60,768 nt of DNA, taken from NCBI GenBank assembly GCA_937863995.1, contig CALMIK010000097.1, positions 1 through 60,768 of the forward strand, in the 5' to 3' direction. Shown here in pieces: positions 31,003-42,202 of the stretch (positions are counted from its first letter, which is position 1; every line of letters begins with the position of its first letter). Made by a program: the position numbers and the translations under genes. This stretch comes from an uncultured Chelatococcus sp. (GTDB lineage Bacteria; Pseudomonadota; Alphaproteobacteria; Rhizobiales; Beijerinckiaceae). Below the pieces are notes generated by a model that did no database searches, was not told the DNA's origin, and saw nothing but the letters and a program-made list of their open reading frames with translations.

Positions 31003-31776
31003 TCACAGGCGGGGCAGGTGGGCCTTGTCCTGCGGCTTGGCGTCGGCGCCCCGCAGGTAGAGCGGCTTGGGCAGGGCGGTGAGCGGGTCGGCGGCGTAGC
31101 CGAGGCGGGCCACCCAGCGGATGTCGGGGGCGGGGCCGGTGTCGGCGACGCGTACGTCGAGGCCTATGGCGCGCACCTCGTCGGCGACGAGCGCCGCCGC
31201 CGGTCCCGTCAGCGTCACCGCGCTGGTGCCGAGCCGCCGGGCGGCCTCACGGATCGACAGATGGCCGGCCGGAACGATGATCCTGCCGCCGGGCGCGGTC
31301 GCCTGAAAATAGATCGCGCCGTGGCGCGCGTCGATGGCGGCGGCGAGAACGGGCTGGCGTGGATCGGGTGTCAGCACCAGCGGCGCCAGCAGCGTGGCGA
31401 GTGTCGATACGCCGACGACCGGCACGCCCGCCGCGAGCCCGATGGCGCGCGCGGCCGAGAGGCCCACGCGCAAGCCGGTGAAGCTGCCCGGTCCCACGGT
31501 GACGGCGACGCGATCGAGCGCCGCGAAGCCTCTTTCGGCGGATCCGCCGGCCGATTGCGCCACGACGCGCCGGATCAGCGGCAGCAGCGCCTCCGCATGG
31601 CCACGCTCGAGCAGCAGGCTCTCGCGGGCGATGACGCCGGCGGTCAGCGAATCGATTGCCGACGCGGCATGAGCCACTGCCGGTTCGGCTTCAGCCGCAG
31701 GCGAGCGCTCCGCCTGTGTATCGAGCACGCAGGCAGCGCAGGCGCCGAGCGCCGTATCGATGGCCAGTACGCGCAA
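31003..31776 (-). CDS. tsaB: tRNA threonylcarbamoyladenosine biosynthesis protein TsaB
   Basis: The 257-residue protein begins MRVLAIDTALGACAACVL and has the ASKHA-fold strand VTVGPGSFTGLRVGLSAARAIG, diagnostic of TsaB. TsaB is the non-catalytic partner of TsaD in t6A37 tRNA modification. The start at 31776 is TTG with a G-rich upstream stretch; an ATG is not available nearby. It heads a tsaB-rimI-fur cluster. Confidence 0.93.
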   Translation of the reverse strand: MRVLAIDTALGACAACVLDTQAERSPAAEAEPAVAHAASAIDSLTAGVIARESLLLERGHAEALLPLIRRVVAQSAGGSAERGFAALDRVAVTVGPGSFTGLRVGLSAARAIGLAAGVPVVGVSTLATLLAPLVLTPDPRQPVLAAAIDARHGAIYFQATAPGGRIIVPAGHLSIREAARRLGTSAVTLTGPAAALVADEVRAIGLDVRVADTGPAPDIRWVARLGYAADPLTALPKPLYLRGADAKPQDKAHLPRL

Positions 31777-31944
31777 ACCCGCCCCCCAACGTCCGTATCA
31801 TCCATTGTCGTCGTTCATGTATGATACGAAGCGCCGCGCGTGTCACGCCTCCATGCGGGCGAACGCCGAATATGCCGGGGACGGCCCGCGCATCGTCATG
31901 CGTGCGCGCGCCATTGCGGCCTCCCGGCATTTTTGAACGCAATT

Positions 31945-31980
31945 AATTAGCCATCGAATAAAAACGTTCGATGGCTAATT
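31945..31980. terminator. Perfect 14-bp inverted repeat, probable bidirectional terminator
   Basis: AATTAGCCATCGAA (31945-31958) and TTCGATGGCTAATT (31967-31980) are exact complements around an 8-nt loop. It lies 4 bp beyond the stop of the RutE-like gene. The tail is AT-rich but lacks a clean T-run, so termination is likely rather than certain. Confidence 0.6.
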
Positions 31981-31984
31981 GTCG

Positions 31985-32593
31985 TCACACGATGCGCACG
32001 TATTCCTCGAAGTCGAGGCGGGGCAGGCGGCCGAAGAGGCCTGCCGGGTCGCCGTAGCCGATGTTGATGAGGAAATTCGTCTTGATCTTGCCTTCGGGAA
32101 AGAACGCGGCGTCCACGCCTGCCTTGTCGAAGCCCGACAGAGGCCCGGCATCGAGGCCCAGCGCGCGGGCGGCGAGGATGAAGTAGGCCCCCTGCAGCGA
32201 GGAATTGCGGAAGGCGGTTTCCTCGATTGCGGCCTGGTTACCGGTGAACCAGGACTTCGCGTCCGCGTGCGGGAAAAGCTGCGGCAGGCGCTCGTAGAAT
32301 TCGAGATCGGAGCCGACGATCACCGTCGCGGGCGCGGCGCGCGACTTGGCGCGGTTGCCTTCGCTCAGGTGCGGCTCCAGCTTGTCCTTGGCCTCGGCCG
32401 AGCGGACGAAGACGAAACGCGCCGGCGAGGTGTTGGCGCTGGTCGGGCCGAGCTTGGTCAGCTCCGCAACCTGGCGCAGCAGGTCGTCCGACACCGGGAT
32501 GTCCTTCCACGCGTTGTGCGAGCGGGCGGTGCGGAACAACTGGTCGAGGGACGCGGCGTCGAGCGGTTGATGGTTCGGCGTTGAGGTCGTCAT
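31985..32593 (-). CDS. Nitroreductase family protein, RutE/HadB-like (putative malonic semialdehyde reductase)
   Basis: The 202-residue protein matches the RutE subgroup pattern: [29 protein letters not shown], then [26 protein letters not shown] and [18 protein letters not shown]. RutE reduces a toxic aldehyde in pyrimidine catabolism, but no other rut genes are here, so the substrate is open. It is a flavin-dependent oxidoreductase of the cytoplasm. It is separate from the other nitroreductase in the window at 24291-24899. Confidence 0.88.
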   Translation of the reverse strand: MTTSTPNHQPLDAASLDQLFRTARSHNAWKDIPVSDDLLRQVAELTKLGPTSANTSPARFVFVRSAEAKDKLEPHLSEGNRAKSRAAPATVIVGSDLEFYERLPQLFPHADAKSWFTGNQAAIEETAFRNSSLQGAYFILAARALGLDAGPLSGFDKAGVDAAFFPEGKIKTNFLINIGYGDPAGLFGRLPRLDFEEYVRIV

Positions 32594-32739
32594 GGATGAT
32601 CTCCGTTGATCGTCTGAAAGGCGGGTCGACGGAGATCATATGGTGCGCCGCAGCGACGTGCCATGCGTTGCTGGCGCAATTGGCGTGCAAGCACGGCTTG
32701 CGAATTTGCAAATGGCGGCGCCTGCCCCGCCGCGATGGG

Positions 32740-33303
32740 TCAGACGGCCTGCACTTCCTCGATTTCGGGCAGGAAGTGGCGCAGCAGGTTCTCGATACCG
32801 TGACGCAACGTTGCGGTGGACGAGGGACAGCCCGAGCACGCGCCCTTCATGGCCAGATACACCACGCCGTCGCGGTAGCCGCGAAAAGTGATGTCGCCAC
32901 CGTCGCCGGCAACGGCCGGACGCACGCGCGTCTCGATGAGTTCCTTGATGGTTTCGACCGTCTCCAGGTCCTCGTCGTCGAAAAACTCCTCGCCGTCATT
33001 GTAGCCGGCCGGCCCGTGCCCCTCGGTGACGAGCGGCGCGCCGGAGAGGAAGTGCTCCATGATCGCGCCCAGAATCGCCGGCTTGAGGTGCGGCCACTCG
33101 CCGTTCGCCTTGGTGACGGTGATGAAATCGGTGCCGAAGAACACGTTCGACACCCCGTCGATGCCAAACAGACTGAGAGCCAGCGGCGAGTGCGCGGCCT
33201 CGGCCGGAGAGCGGATCTCGATGGGGGCGTCGGGCGACACGTCCCGCCCGGGCAGGAACTTGAGCGTCGCCGGGTTGGGCGTCGTTTCGGTTTGAATGAA
33301 CAT
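32740..33303 (-). CDS. nfuA: NfuA-type iron-sulfur cluster scaffold/carrier
   Basis: The ATG at 33303 has GAGGAGG directly upstream and is preferred to the in-frame start at 33330; the protein is then 187 residues. The N-terminal Nfu_N domain (FIQTETTPNPATLKFLPG) is followed by the NifU C-terminal domain with the cluster-binding CSGC at Cys156 and Cys159. It carries [4Fe-4S] clusters to apoproteins. Position next to trpS is common in Rhizobiales. Confidence 0.95.
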   Translation of the reverse strand: MFIQTETTPNPATLKFLPGRDVSPDAPIEIRSPAEAAHSPLALSLFGIDGVSNVFFGTDFITVTKANGEWPHLKPAILGAIMEHFLSGAPLVTEGHGPAGYNDGEEFFDDEDLETVETIKELIETRVRPAVAGDGGDITFRGYRDGVVYLAMKGACSGCPSSTATLRHGIENLLRHFLPEIEEVQAV

Positions 33304-33429
33304 CTTTTCCTCCTCACCAGACCGGTTCAAGGGCGGCGGTGACGGTTGCGCTCAGCCATCGGGCGGCTGGCCCGGTGGACGTGTTCCAATGTGGCGCTTT
33401 TCGCGCGCGCATTCAATGCCCCGCCGCCG

Positions 33430-34473
33430 TCAGCCGCGATGGCGGACGAAGCCCAGGATGTCCTTGACGCCGTTGATCGTTTCGTCCGCGAGCACCCGGG
33501 CGCGGTTGGCTCCATCCACGAGCACGCCGTCGATATAGGCGGGGTCCGCCACCAGCCGTTGCATCTCGGCGCCGATCGGTCCGAGCTTGTCGACCGCGAT
33601 GTCGACCAGCGCGCCCTTGAACACCGAGAACTGGCTGCCCGCGAATTCGCCCAGCACCTCTTCGCGCGCTCGGCCGGCGAGCGTTGCAAAAATGCCGACG
33701 AGATTGTCGGCCTCGGGCCTTCCGCCCAGCTCTTCCACCGTTTCGGGCAGCGGCTCGGGGTCGGTCTTCGCCTTGCGGATCTTCTGCGCGATGGTGTCGG
33801 CGTCATCGGTGAGGTTGATGCGCGAGTAGTCGGACGGATCGGACTTCGACATCTTCTTGGTGCCGTCGCGCAGGCTCATGACGCGGGTCGAGCTGCCCTG
33901 GATGAGCGGCTCGGGCAGGGGGAAGTAAGCCTCGCCGAAACCGTTGCGCGCGATGGACTCTGCAAAATCGTTGTTGAACTTCTGCGCGATGTCGCGCGTC
34001 AGCTCGACATGCTGCTTCTGGTCCTCGCCCACCGGAACCGCGTGGGCGCGGTAGAGGAGGATGTCGGCGGCCATCAGCGCAGGATAGGCATAGAGGCCGA
34101 GCGAGACGTTCTCGCGGTCCTTGCCGGCCTTTTCCTTGAACTGCGTCATGCGGTTCATCCAGCCGATGCGCGCCACGCAATTGAACACCCATGCCAGCTC
34201 TGCGTGCCCCGACACCTGGCTTTGGTTGAAGACGATGTGCTTCACCGGGTCGACGCCAGAGGCGATGAAAGCCGCCGTGACCTCGCGGATCTGGCGCGTC
34301 AGCGCCTGCGGGTCCTGCGGCACGGTGATGGCGTGCATGTCGACGACGCAATAGATGCAGTCATAATCGTCCTGCAGGGACACGAAGCGCGACACCGCGC
34401 CGAGATAATTGCCCAGATGCAGGTTGCCGGTGGGCTGCACGCCGGAGAATACGCGTTGCTTCGAGACGGACAT
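33430..34473 (-). CDS. trpS: Tryptophanyl-tRNA synthetase
   Basis: The 347-residue class Ic synthetase begins [19 protein letters not shown], which contains the HIGH-equivalent HLGN at 19-22, and has [13 protein letters not shown] as the KMSKS loop. DMHAIT and GEDQKQH, both Trp/Tyr-synthetase features, are visible. It charges tRNA-Trp and lies between murJ and nfuA. Confidence 0.96.
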   Translation of the reverse strand: MSVSKQRVFSGVQPTGNLHLGNYLGAVSRFVSLQDDYDCIYCVVDMHAITVPQDPQALTRQIREVTAAFIASGVDPVKHIVFNQSQVSGHAELAWVFNCVARIGWMNRMTQFKEKAGKDRENVSLGLYAYPALMAADILLYRAHAVPVGEDQKQHVELTRDIAQKFNNDFAESIARNGFGEAYFPLPEPLIQGSSTRVMSLRDGTKKMSKSDPSDYSRINLTDDADTIAQKIRKAKTDPEPLPETVEELGGRPEADNLVGIFATLAGRAREEVLGEFAGSQFSVFKGALVDIAVDKLGPIGAEMQRLVADPAYIDGVLVDGANRARVLADETINGVKDILGFVRHRG

Positions 34474-34587
34474 GGCGACGTCCCATCCTTTTCGTTCACT
34501 GTCGTCGTTGGTCGGCGGTCAGGCCGGCGTTGGCTCTCGCGCGGGTTATCGCAGGCACGCGGGGTTCCGCAAGCAAAATCCGCGCGT

Positions 34588-36207
34588 TCATGACGCCTGC
34601 TCCGGCGCGAGGGCATCGCGCAGCCCAAGCATGCGCATGGTCAGGAGGTAGACGAGGACGCCTGCCGCGCACAGCGCCGCCAGAACCGCGCCGCGCAGCG
34701 CGAGCGGCTGACCGGGGGCGAGCCATTGCGCGGTAACGCCGTCGGCTGCGGCGGCGACAAGGCCCATGAGCGTTGCCGCCAGCGCCAGCCGCGCCACGCC
34801 TCCGCCCGTATGCCGGCTCCAGACGATGTCGGCGCGCGCGAGGGCGGCGAGCACCAGCGCCTGCACCCACAGGCCGAGGCTCGCCGCGAGCCCCACCGAG
34901 CCGAACGGCACGGGGGCATCGGAGAACGGCGAAGGCCAGGCCACCATGCTGCCCCATGTTTCGGCCAGCGCGTGCCCGCCGGCCAGCGTGGCGGCGACGC
35001 CTGCAAGCCCCGCCGCGATCGGCGGCCACACTTGCCGCCGGGCGAAGAAGGGTTGGCTCAGCACCTTGCTTGCGCCCGCCGCCGGCAGGCCGATTGCCAG
35101 CGCCATCAGCAGCGCGGCGGTGGCGCGGCTGTCCGCGGCCTCGAACGCGCCGCGCTCGAACAGGACGGACACGATCGTGTGGCCGAGAGCGATGAGCCCC
35201 GCGGTCGCCGGCAGCGCCAGCGCCAGCGCGCCGGTGAGGTAGCGTGTGAGCGCGGCGCTGCTCGCGCTGCCGTTGTCTCTGCCCGCGCGCGCCACGAACT
35301 CCGGCAGCAGCACCACGCCCGCCGCCACGGCGATGAACGACAGCGGCAGCTGGAACACCCTGTCGGCGTAGTAAAGCCACGACACCGTCGACGGCTGGCC
35401 CGAAGCCAGCGCCATCGCCGCCAGCAGGATGATCTGAGTCATGCCGCTCGCCACCAGCGCGGGCACGGCGAAGCGCACCAGCCGCTTCGTGTCGGCATCG
35501 AAACGGGGCCGCGACAGTGGCGGGCGCTCGGGCATGCGCGCCACCGCCCAGGCGACGATGACGAGGTGCAGCAGGCCCGAAAGGCTGATGGCGACAGCGA
35601 GCCATGCGCCGGTCGCGATATCGTTCTCCGTTGCGCCATCCAGCAGCAGGAGAGCGCCGATCAGTACGCCGTTGACCAACGCCGGCGCGACGGCCGCCGC
35701 CGTGAAACGGCGGTGAGCGTTGAGCAGCGCCGCCAGCAGCGCCGCGAGCCCGGTGAAGGCGACGAAAGGCAGCGCCAGCCGCGTGTACCACACCGCGAGC
35801 GCGAACTTGTCCGCATCGCCGAAACCAGCGGCGAGCGCAAGCACGAGCCCGCCCGCCGCAAGTTGCGCCAGGCCCGTGAGCGCCGCGAAGAACAGCGCTG
35901 CGTTGGCGATGGTGCGCCCGGCGAAAAGCCTGGCCGCCTCGCGCCCGCCGGTTGCGGCGATGTCGCCGTGCAGCGGCACGAAGCCCGCGTTGAGGCCACC
36001 TTCGCCTAGCACACGCCGGATGACGTTGGGAATGCGGAAAGCGACGAGAAACGCATCCGCCACCGCGCCCGCGCCGAGCACGCCGGCGATGAGCACGTCG
36101 CGCGCGAAACCGAGAAGGCGCGAGGCGGCGGAAGCGGCCCCGACGACGGCCCCCGCGCGCGCGACGGAGCCGATGCGGGAAACCTGTCGGACGTGGAAAA
36201 GGGGCAT
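34588..36207 (-). CDS. murJ: Lipid II flippase MurJ (MviN)
   Basis: From the ATG at 36207 the protein is 539 residues with about 14 hydrophobic segments. The N-terminal signature is GAASAASRLLGFARDVLIAG, and the FRIPNVIRRVLGEGGLNAGFVPL segment is typical of MurJ. It flips lipid-linked peptidoglycan precursor across the inner membrane. The open frame continues upstream to 36294, but that part overlaps the neighbouring amidotransferase gene and is Arg/Pro-rich. The start lies 22 bp after that gene's stop. Confidence 0.94.
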   Translation of the reverse strand: MPLFHVRQVSRIGSVARAGAVVGAASAASRLLGFARDVLIAGVLGAGAVADAFLVAFRIPNVIRRVLGEGGLNAGFVPLHGDIAATGGREAARLFAGRTIANAALFFAALTGLAQLAAGGLVLALAAGFGDADKFALAVWYTRLALPFVAFTGLAALLAALLNAHRRFTAAAVAPALVNGVLIGALLLLDGATENDIATGAWLAVAISLSGLLHLVIVAWAVARMPERPPLSRPRFDADTKRLVRFAVPALVASGMTQIILLAAMALASGQPSTVSWLYYADRVFQLPLSFIAVAAGVVLLPEFVARAGRDNGSASSAALTRYLTGALALALPATAGLIALGHTIVSVLFERGAFEAADSRATAALLMALAIGLPAAGASKVLSQPFFARRQVWPPIAAGLAGVAATLAGGHALAETWGSMVAWPSPFSDAPVPFGSVGLAASLGLWVQALVLAALARADIVWSRHTGGGVARLALAATLMGLVAAAADGVTAQWLAPGQPLALRGAVLAALCAAGVLVYLLTMRMLGLRDALAPEQAS

Positions 36208-36229
36208 GGCTATCGGCCGCGGCGGGCGA

Positions 36230-37030
36230 TCAGGCGGCGAGCGGCCAGGAGCCACAGTTGATGACGAGCGCCTCGGTCGTTGCCGCGAGGCCACGGCGCA
36301 CCGTGGTGACGGAATTGTCCGCCACCTGCGTCCATGCGTCGCGCAGGCTGTCGAGCGGCTCGGAAGCGACGATGGTCGAGCCCGGGCGTTCGCGCAGGTA
36401 GAGGCGTGGCGTATGCCCGTCGCACGACGCCCTGAACGCCCAGATGGTTTGGCCGTCCGTGAGGATGGCCGCGAAGCGCAAGGCCTCGGTGATCTGCGCG
36501 GCGACCATGAGCTCCTTCGTCTGCGCCATCACGGCTCCCACAGCGGCGCCGGGGCTGTGGCCGGCCTCCATCTGGGTCAGAATCAGCAGGAACAGCAATT
36601 CGGAATCGGTCGTGCCGGCGCGCTGGTCGAAAAGCTCGTCCGGCAGCAGCGCTTCGAGCCGGCGCCGCACACGGTGATAGTTGCCGATCTGGCCGTTGTG
36701 CATGAAGGAATAGCGCCCGCACGAAAAGGGATGGCAGTTGGCGCGTGTCGTCGCCGTCTGGGTCGCGGCGCGCACATGGGCGAGAAACAGCGGCGAGCGA
36801 ACCTGGCCGCAAAGCGATTTCAGGTTTTCGTCCGACCATGCGGGACGCAGATCGCGGAACAGGCCCGGCTCCTCGCGCTCGCCGTACCAGGCGAGACCGA
36901 AGCCGTCACCGTTCGTGGCCGTCTTGCCCTCGCACGCATGCAGGGACTGTCGCACCAGAGAATTTTTCGGTGCGCAGACGAGAGCATCCATAAAGGTCGG
37001 ATCGCCGGAATAGGCAAGAAGACGGCACAT
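36230..37030 (-). CDS. Class II glutamine amidotransferase (YafJ/EgtC-like)
   Basis: The 266-residue protein begins MCRLLAYSGDP with the N-terminal nucleophile Cys2. NTN-hydrolase motifs follow: NGDGFGLAWYG, LAHVRAATQT, NCHPFSCGRYSFMHNGQIGN and TTDSELLFLLIL. It would release ammonia from glutamine or hydrolyse a gamma-glutamyl bond; the acceptor is unknown. No ergothioneine genes are adjacent, so the EgtC role is not supported. Confidence 0.88.
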   Translation of the reverse strand: MCRLLAYSGDPTFMDALVCAPKNSLVRQSLHACEGKTATNGDGFGLAWYGEREEPGLFRDLRPAWSDENLKSLCGQVRSPLFLAHVRAATQTATTRANCHPFSCGRYSFMHNGQIGNYHRVRRRLEALLPDELFDQRAGTTDSELLFLLILTQMEAGHSPGAAVGAVMAQTKELMVAAQITEALRFAAILTDGQTIWAFRASCDGHTPRLYLRERPGSTIVASEPLDSLRDAWTQVADNSVTTVRRGLAATTEALVINCGSWPLAA

Positions 37031-37299
37031 GACACCTTCATCATGAGAGCGGAAACGCCATCAGGCAAGTCAATTCATATGCATTCCAACATGAAGATCA
37101 GAAACGGTGAAAATGAGGCTTGCGCCGGCCAGCCCGATTCTCCCTGGCGATCCGGCGACTTCGCGTGCGCGGGACGCGGCCGGCCACGCGGCGGATTGGG
37201 GGAGAGTCCAGGCTGTCATGTTGCTGACGCATGACTGCTGTGGCGCCTGCGCTTCGAGACGGGATGAGCCGATCGGGAGCGACTTCCGGTCAAGCAACC
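37031..37299. other. Intergenic region between the amidotransferase gene and the groEL terminator
   Basis: No gene is supported here. The region must contain the leftward promoter of the amidotransferase-murJ group. Confidence 0.4.
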
Positions 37300-37330
37300 A
37301 AAAAAACACCGGCCCCTCGCGGGGCCGGTG
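37300..37330 (-). terminator. Rho-independent terminator of groESL
   Basis: CACCGGCCCC (37307-37316) and GGGGCCGGTG (37321-37330) pair perfectly around TCGC. On the minus strand they are followed by seven T (A7 at 37300-37306). It lies about 100 bp downstream of the groEL stop. Confidence 0.95.
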
Positions 37331-37432
37331 CCATGGTACTCTCGATCTGCGCCCTTCTTGATGTCGGGCGGTCTCGTGTCGATCGAACGTTTCCGTTCGA
37401 CCGGAAACCGCCGCAGTGGGCGCAGGCGGCGA

Positions 37433-39082
<1,650 letters not shown>

Positions 39083-39122
39083 CTAACTGAATTGCTTAAG
39101 GGAAACGAACGTCGGTGTTCAC

Positions 39123-39410
39123 TCAGCCGATGATGCCGAGGATGTCCGATTCCTTCATGATGAGAAGGTCTTCGCCGTCGATCTTCACCTCGGTGCCGGA
39201 CCACTTGCCGAAGAGCACGCGATCGCCTTCCTTGACGTCGAGCGGGATGCGCTCGCCATCCTCGTCGCGGGTGCCGAGGCCGGCGGCGACGATGAGGCCC
39301 TCCTGGGGCTTTTCCTTGGCGGTATCGGGGATGATGATGCCACCCTTGGTCTTCTCCTCGCTCTCGACGCGACGGACGACCACACGGTCATGCAACGGAC
39401 GGAAAGTCAT
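39123..39410 (-). CDS. groES: Co-chaperonin GroES (Hsp10)
   Basis: The 95-residue protein opens [16 protein letters not shown] and includes the mobile-loop segment [19 protein letters not shown] and a [20 protein letters not shown] strand. It caps GroEL. It is the first gene of the groESL operon, controlled by the CIRCE element and promoter upstream. Confidence 0.98.
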   Translation of the reverse strand: MTFRPLHDRVVVRRVESEEKTKGGIIIPDTAKEKPQEGLIVAAGLGTRDEDGERIPLDVKEGDRVLFGKWSGTEVKIDGEDLLIMKESDILGIIG

Positions 39411-39470
39411 TGATCCGCTTCCTTTTTTCAGTTGCGCACGGGGCGCTGTACAATGGATGTTGCAGCCCTG

Positions 39471-39497
39471 TTAGCACTCGCCGGACGGGAGTGCCAA
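39471..39497 (-). promoter_or_regulatory. CIRCE operator (HrcA binding site)
   Basis: TTAGCACTC, nine spacer bases, then GAGTGCCAA. This is the classical TTAGCACTC-N9-GAGTGCTAA inverted repeat with a single mismatch. It lies 60 bp upstream of groES and just inside the transcript start expected from the promoter. It implies HrcA repression relieved on heat shock; hrcA is not in the window. Confidence 0.95.
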
Positions 39498-39508
39498 CGG
39501 ATGAGGCG

Positions 39509-39537
39509 AAGGTAGTTTCGCCCCCCGGCCCTGTCAA
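39509..39537 (-). promoter_or_regulatory. groESL promoter
   Basis: On the minus strand a perfect TTGACA (39537-39532) and a TACCTT -10 (39514-39509) are spaced 17 bp apart, immediately upstream of CIRCE. This fits a housekeeping-sigma promoter under HrcA control. Confidence 0.7.
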
Positions 39538-39839
39538 GGGAAGTCATCCGGACTTTTTCGCCGGCGAGTCAGTTTGTTCGAAACAGGCGAAAAATTCAGC
39601 TTATGCAGCCGACCGCGCTGCCGCGCGCGGGCATTTTGAAACAAAAATACATGTAAAGAGACAATAAAACACAATAATTCAGAAAATACGCCACTATAAG
39701 GCCATATTATAAAATTATTATTGACCGCATATAAATGAATAATTCATCTGGATGGTAAAGTCTTTCAGCGTTATTTTGCTGATAATGAGATTTTTGATAT
39801 AAAATATCTATTTCAGTTATTAATTATCTGGAGGTTGCG
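39538..39839. other. AT-rich leader of the orphan gene at 39840
   Basis: About 300 bp without a gene. From about 39640 composition shifts abruptly to very AT-rich. A GGAGG ribosome-binding site at 39831-39835 precedes a TTG start. It probably contains the promoter of the orphan gene. Confidence 0.5.
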
Positions 39840-40406
39840 TTGTCGTTTTCTGTCAATCATTGCAGGGTGAACGCTTTTTCTGCATTCTCGGAAGAGTGCG
39901 ACGGCTCCAGCTTCGGTGCCGACCGCCGCAGCGATCTTGGAGGTCTATCCGTTGATAAGGAATTCGAGCCTGCATTGAGAATCGCAAAAGACCACTGCAA
40001 TTTCGATGTAAAAAGAAAAATCGATAACGGACCGAATAAAATAACGCTCCATTACAGTCAGCTTGAGAAGAAAATCAAGCACATGGACGCTTTTTACTGT
40101 GACGACGGATGGACGAGCGTCAAAAAGAATGGCTACAAGTACAACGTATATGAAAAATTCGCCCTGGCCATTCACGCCTTCGTTCACGATCGCGGCGTGG
40201 AGCATCGAAAAATAACGTTCATGGGCGAAAAAGATGTTTCGATATTTTATCAGGAAACAAGCAAAAGATTTGTTTCGATAACAAAAGACAATGCGCTTTG
40301 GAGCGGGTGGGAATTATCAACCTATCAAGTGGAACATCTTAAATCCAGAAATACCATAGGGGCGCACGACAGCCGGATGCCGCAACGTGGCAGGCCGGCC
40401 AACTGA
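39840..40406 (+). CDS. Orphan hypothetical protein, AT-rich and probably acquired
   Basis: I do not recognise this 188-residue protein. The TTG start is chosen for the GGAGG just upstream. It is Lys/Asp/Asn/Tyr-rich (KRKIDNGPNKI, YKYNVYEKF), whereas neighbouring genes are Arg/Ala-rich, so codon use and base composition are foreign to the chromosome. There is no signal peptide, membrane helix or known catalytic motif. The first 35 residues are Ser- and Phe-rich (MSFSVNHCRVNAFSAFSEE) and resemble in character the start of the ADP-ribosyltransferase-like protein at 55560. A secreted effector is one possibility, unproven. It separates groESL from the META-domain gene. Confidence 0.65.
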   Translation: MSFSVNHCRVNAFSAFSEECDGSSFGADRRSDLGGLSVDKEFEPALRIAKDHCNFDVKRKIDNGPNKITLHYSQLEKKIKHMDAFYCDDGWTSVKKNGYKYNVYEKFALAIHAFVHDRGVEHRKITFMGEKDVSIFYQETSKRFVSITKDNALWSGWELSTYQVEHLKSRNTIGAHDSRMPQRGRPAN

Positions 40407-40518
40407 AATGAAACCCATGCGCAACAATTCACGCCGTGCCGTTGTTTTCAGAAAACGACGACACGGTGCGGGTTGCTGAATTTTCGGCGGTGATGTCGAG
40501 CCGCTTGCGGAATGAAGC

Positions 40519-41037
40519 TCAGAGCGAGCGATCGGCGTGGATGGTGCCGGCGCCGCCCTGCAACACAAGGTTACCCTTCACCACGTCCCACTTCTGGCTC
40601 ATGCGCAGCGCCAGCAGGAAGGCGCGCTCGGCCGCGTCGATCGTCGCGCCGCAGCTCTTGCGCGTCACGGCGAAGGGGCTGACCGCGAAGCCCTGGCTGC
40701 GCAGCGGGTAAGCGGTGGCCGAAAACGTGTTGCAGCCGCCAAAGCCGCGGATCTGATACTGGCTGTCGAGAGTGAAATACGGCCTGTTGCGGTCGATCGC
40801 ATAAGCCTTGCCATTGAGACTGATCGCCGCCCAGGACACGCCGACCGGGAACTGCTTCTCGGTCTGTTGAGGCACGTTCTGACGGGTGCGGCCCGGCTCG
40901 TCGCCGCGCAGCATGCCGGGATCGGAGGCGGTTTGCGCGTGTGCGGCGCCGATGCCGATCAGCGCCGCGCCGATGCCCGCGAGAATGACGGTCGTGCGGA
41001 GTTTGCGCGAGGCGGACATGAATGAGGCATGCTTCAT
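40519..41037 (-). CDS. META-domain (HslJ-like) exported protein
   Basis: The frame is 172 residues from 41037; an internal ATG at 41019 gives a more typical signal peptide (KLRTTVILAGIGAALIGIGAAHA). The mature part fits the META/HslJ pattern: FPVGVSWAAISLNGKAYAI, FGGCNTFSATAYPL, KSCGATIDAAERAFLLALRM and NLVLQGG. Family members are envelope proteins of unclear function, sometimes linked to heat or novobiocin tolerance. A GGCN core and two Cys that could pair are present. Confidence 0.8.
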   Translation of the reverse strand: MKHASFMSASRKLRTTVILAGIGAALIGIGAAHAQTASDPGMLRGDEPGRTRQNVPQQTEKQFPVGVSWAAISLNGKAYAIDRNRPYFTLDSQYQIRGFGGCNTFSATAYPLRSQGFAVSPFAVTRKSCGATIDAAERAFLLALRMSQKWDVVKGNLVLQGGAGTIHADRSL

Positions 41038-41133
41038 GGGTGTATGGACTCGAAAGCTCGACGGCAGCCACCGTCATGACGGAAACAGAACGCGGCAAAA
41101 CCATATCCGCGCAGCGCGGGTGAGGCAATCGCC

Positions 41134-41187
41134 AAGTCGCAATCGCTATTTAAGTCGCGATCGATATTCAGGTCGCGATCAGCCCCT
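41134..41187. repeat. Three-unit 18-bp tandem repeat
   Basis: Units at 41134-41151, 41152-41169 and 41170-41187 share ARGTCGCRATCG as their first twelve bases, the third being diverged at its end. The array is intergenic, between hisG and the META-domain gene. Confidence 0.75.
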
Positions 41188-41218
41188 GTGCGTTGAAAAA
41201 TACCGCCGGAAGCTGTCG

Positions 41219-42202
41219 TCAACCCGTCGCCGCGTCGCCGATGCGCGCGAGCAGGCCTTCGATGAGCGGATTCGTCCGCCGCAGCACCCAGTCGACCGAG
41301 CCCACCGTGACGGGGTCGGCGCCCGCGCGCGCCAGCGCATCCGCCACCGCGAAAACCTGTCCTACCGGGCAGTGCACCACGACCTTGCCCCGGGCATCGG
41401 GGGGGCCGAAGGGCAGGCTGACGCCGAAACGCCCGAGGTCGTCCGGCAGGCTCGCGCCCGCCGGCAGCGCCGCCCTGAGCTCGCGGATGGTGCGCGCCTC
41501 CTCCTCCGCCGCGATGCGGGTCAGGATGGTATGAGCAGCACGCCGCGCCGCGCCCGACCACTCGGCCGACACGGAGGCGACGAGGTTGGCCTGCGAGCGC
41601 AGAATCACGCCGTCGTCGATGATTTTCAGCGCGTTCGCCGCCAGCGTCGCGCCGGTGGTGGTGATGTCCACGATGATCTCGGCCGTGCCGGCGGCGGGCG
41701 CACCTTCGGTCGCGCCCAGGCTCTCGACGATGCGGTAGTCGCTGACGCCGTGGTCGGCGAAGAAGCGGCGCGTCAGGTTGACGTATTTCGTCGCGACCCG
41801 GAGACGGCGCGCGTGGCGCTGGCGAATGTCGGCGGCGACGTCGTCGAGGTCGGCCATGGTGCGCACGTCGATCCACGCCTGTGGCGCGGCCACGACGACA
41901 TCGGCGAAGCCAAAGCCGAGCGGCGCGACGAACTCCACCACCGCGTCGGCGTCGGCCAGTTGCTCGCGCAGCAGATCCTCGCCGGTGATGCCGAAATGCG
42001 CCGCGCCCGTCGCCAGTTGCCCGACGATGTCGGAGGCGGACAGGAACGCGACCTCGACATCGGCGAGGCCCTTGATCGCGCCGCGATAGTCGCGCGCGCC
42101 GCCGGGGCGCACCAGCTCAAGCCCGGCGCGGGCGAAAAAGGCGAAGGCGTTTTCCTGCAGGCGGCCCTTGGAGGGAACGGCGATGATCAGTGGCGCGCTC
42201 AT
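41219..42202 (-). CDS. hisG: ATP phosphoribosyltransferase catalytic subunit (HisZ-dependent)
   Basis: This 327-residue protein begins [29 protein letters not shown] and has [21 protein letters not shown] and the PRPP-binding [24 protein letters not shown] region. It catalyses the first step of histidine synthesis. It is longer than the roughly 210-residue short HisG but, with hisZ encoded just upstream, it is the hetero-octameric type. Start and hisZ stop share one base (TGATG). Confidence 0.94.
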   Translation of the reverse strand: MSAPLIIAVPSKGRLQENAFAFFARAGLELVRPGGARDYRGAIKGLADVEVAFLSASDIVGQLATGAAHFGITGEDLLREQLADADAVVEFVAPLGFGFADVVVAAPQAWIDVRTMADLDDVAADIRQRHARRLRVATKYVNLTRRFFADHGVSDYRIVESLGATEGAPAAGTAEIIVDITTTGATLAANALKIIDDGVILRSQANLVASVSAEWSGAARRAAHTILTRIAAEEEARTIRELRAALPAGASLPDDLGRFGVSLPFGPPDARGKVVVHCPVGQVFAVADALARAGADPVTVGSVDWVLRRTNPLIEGLLARIGDAATG

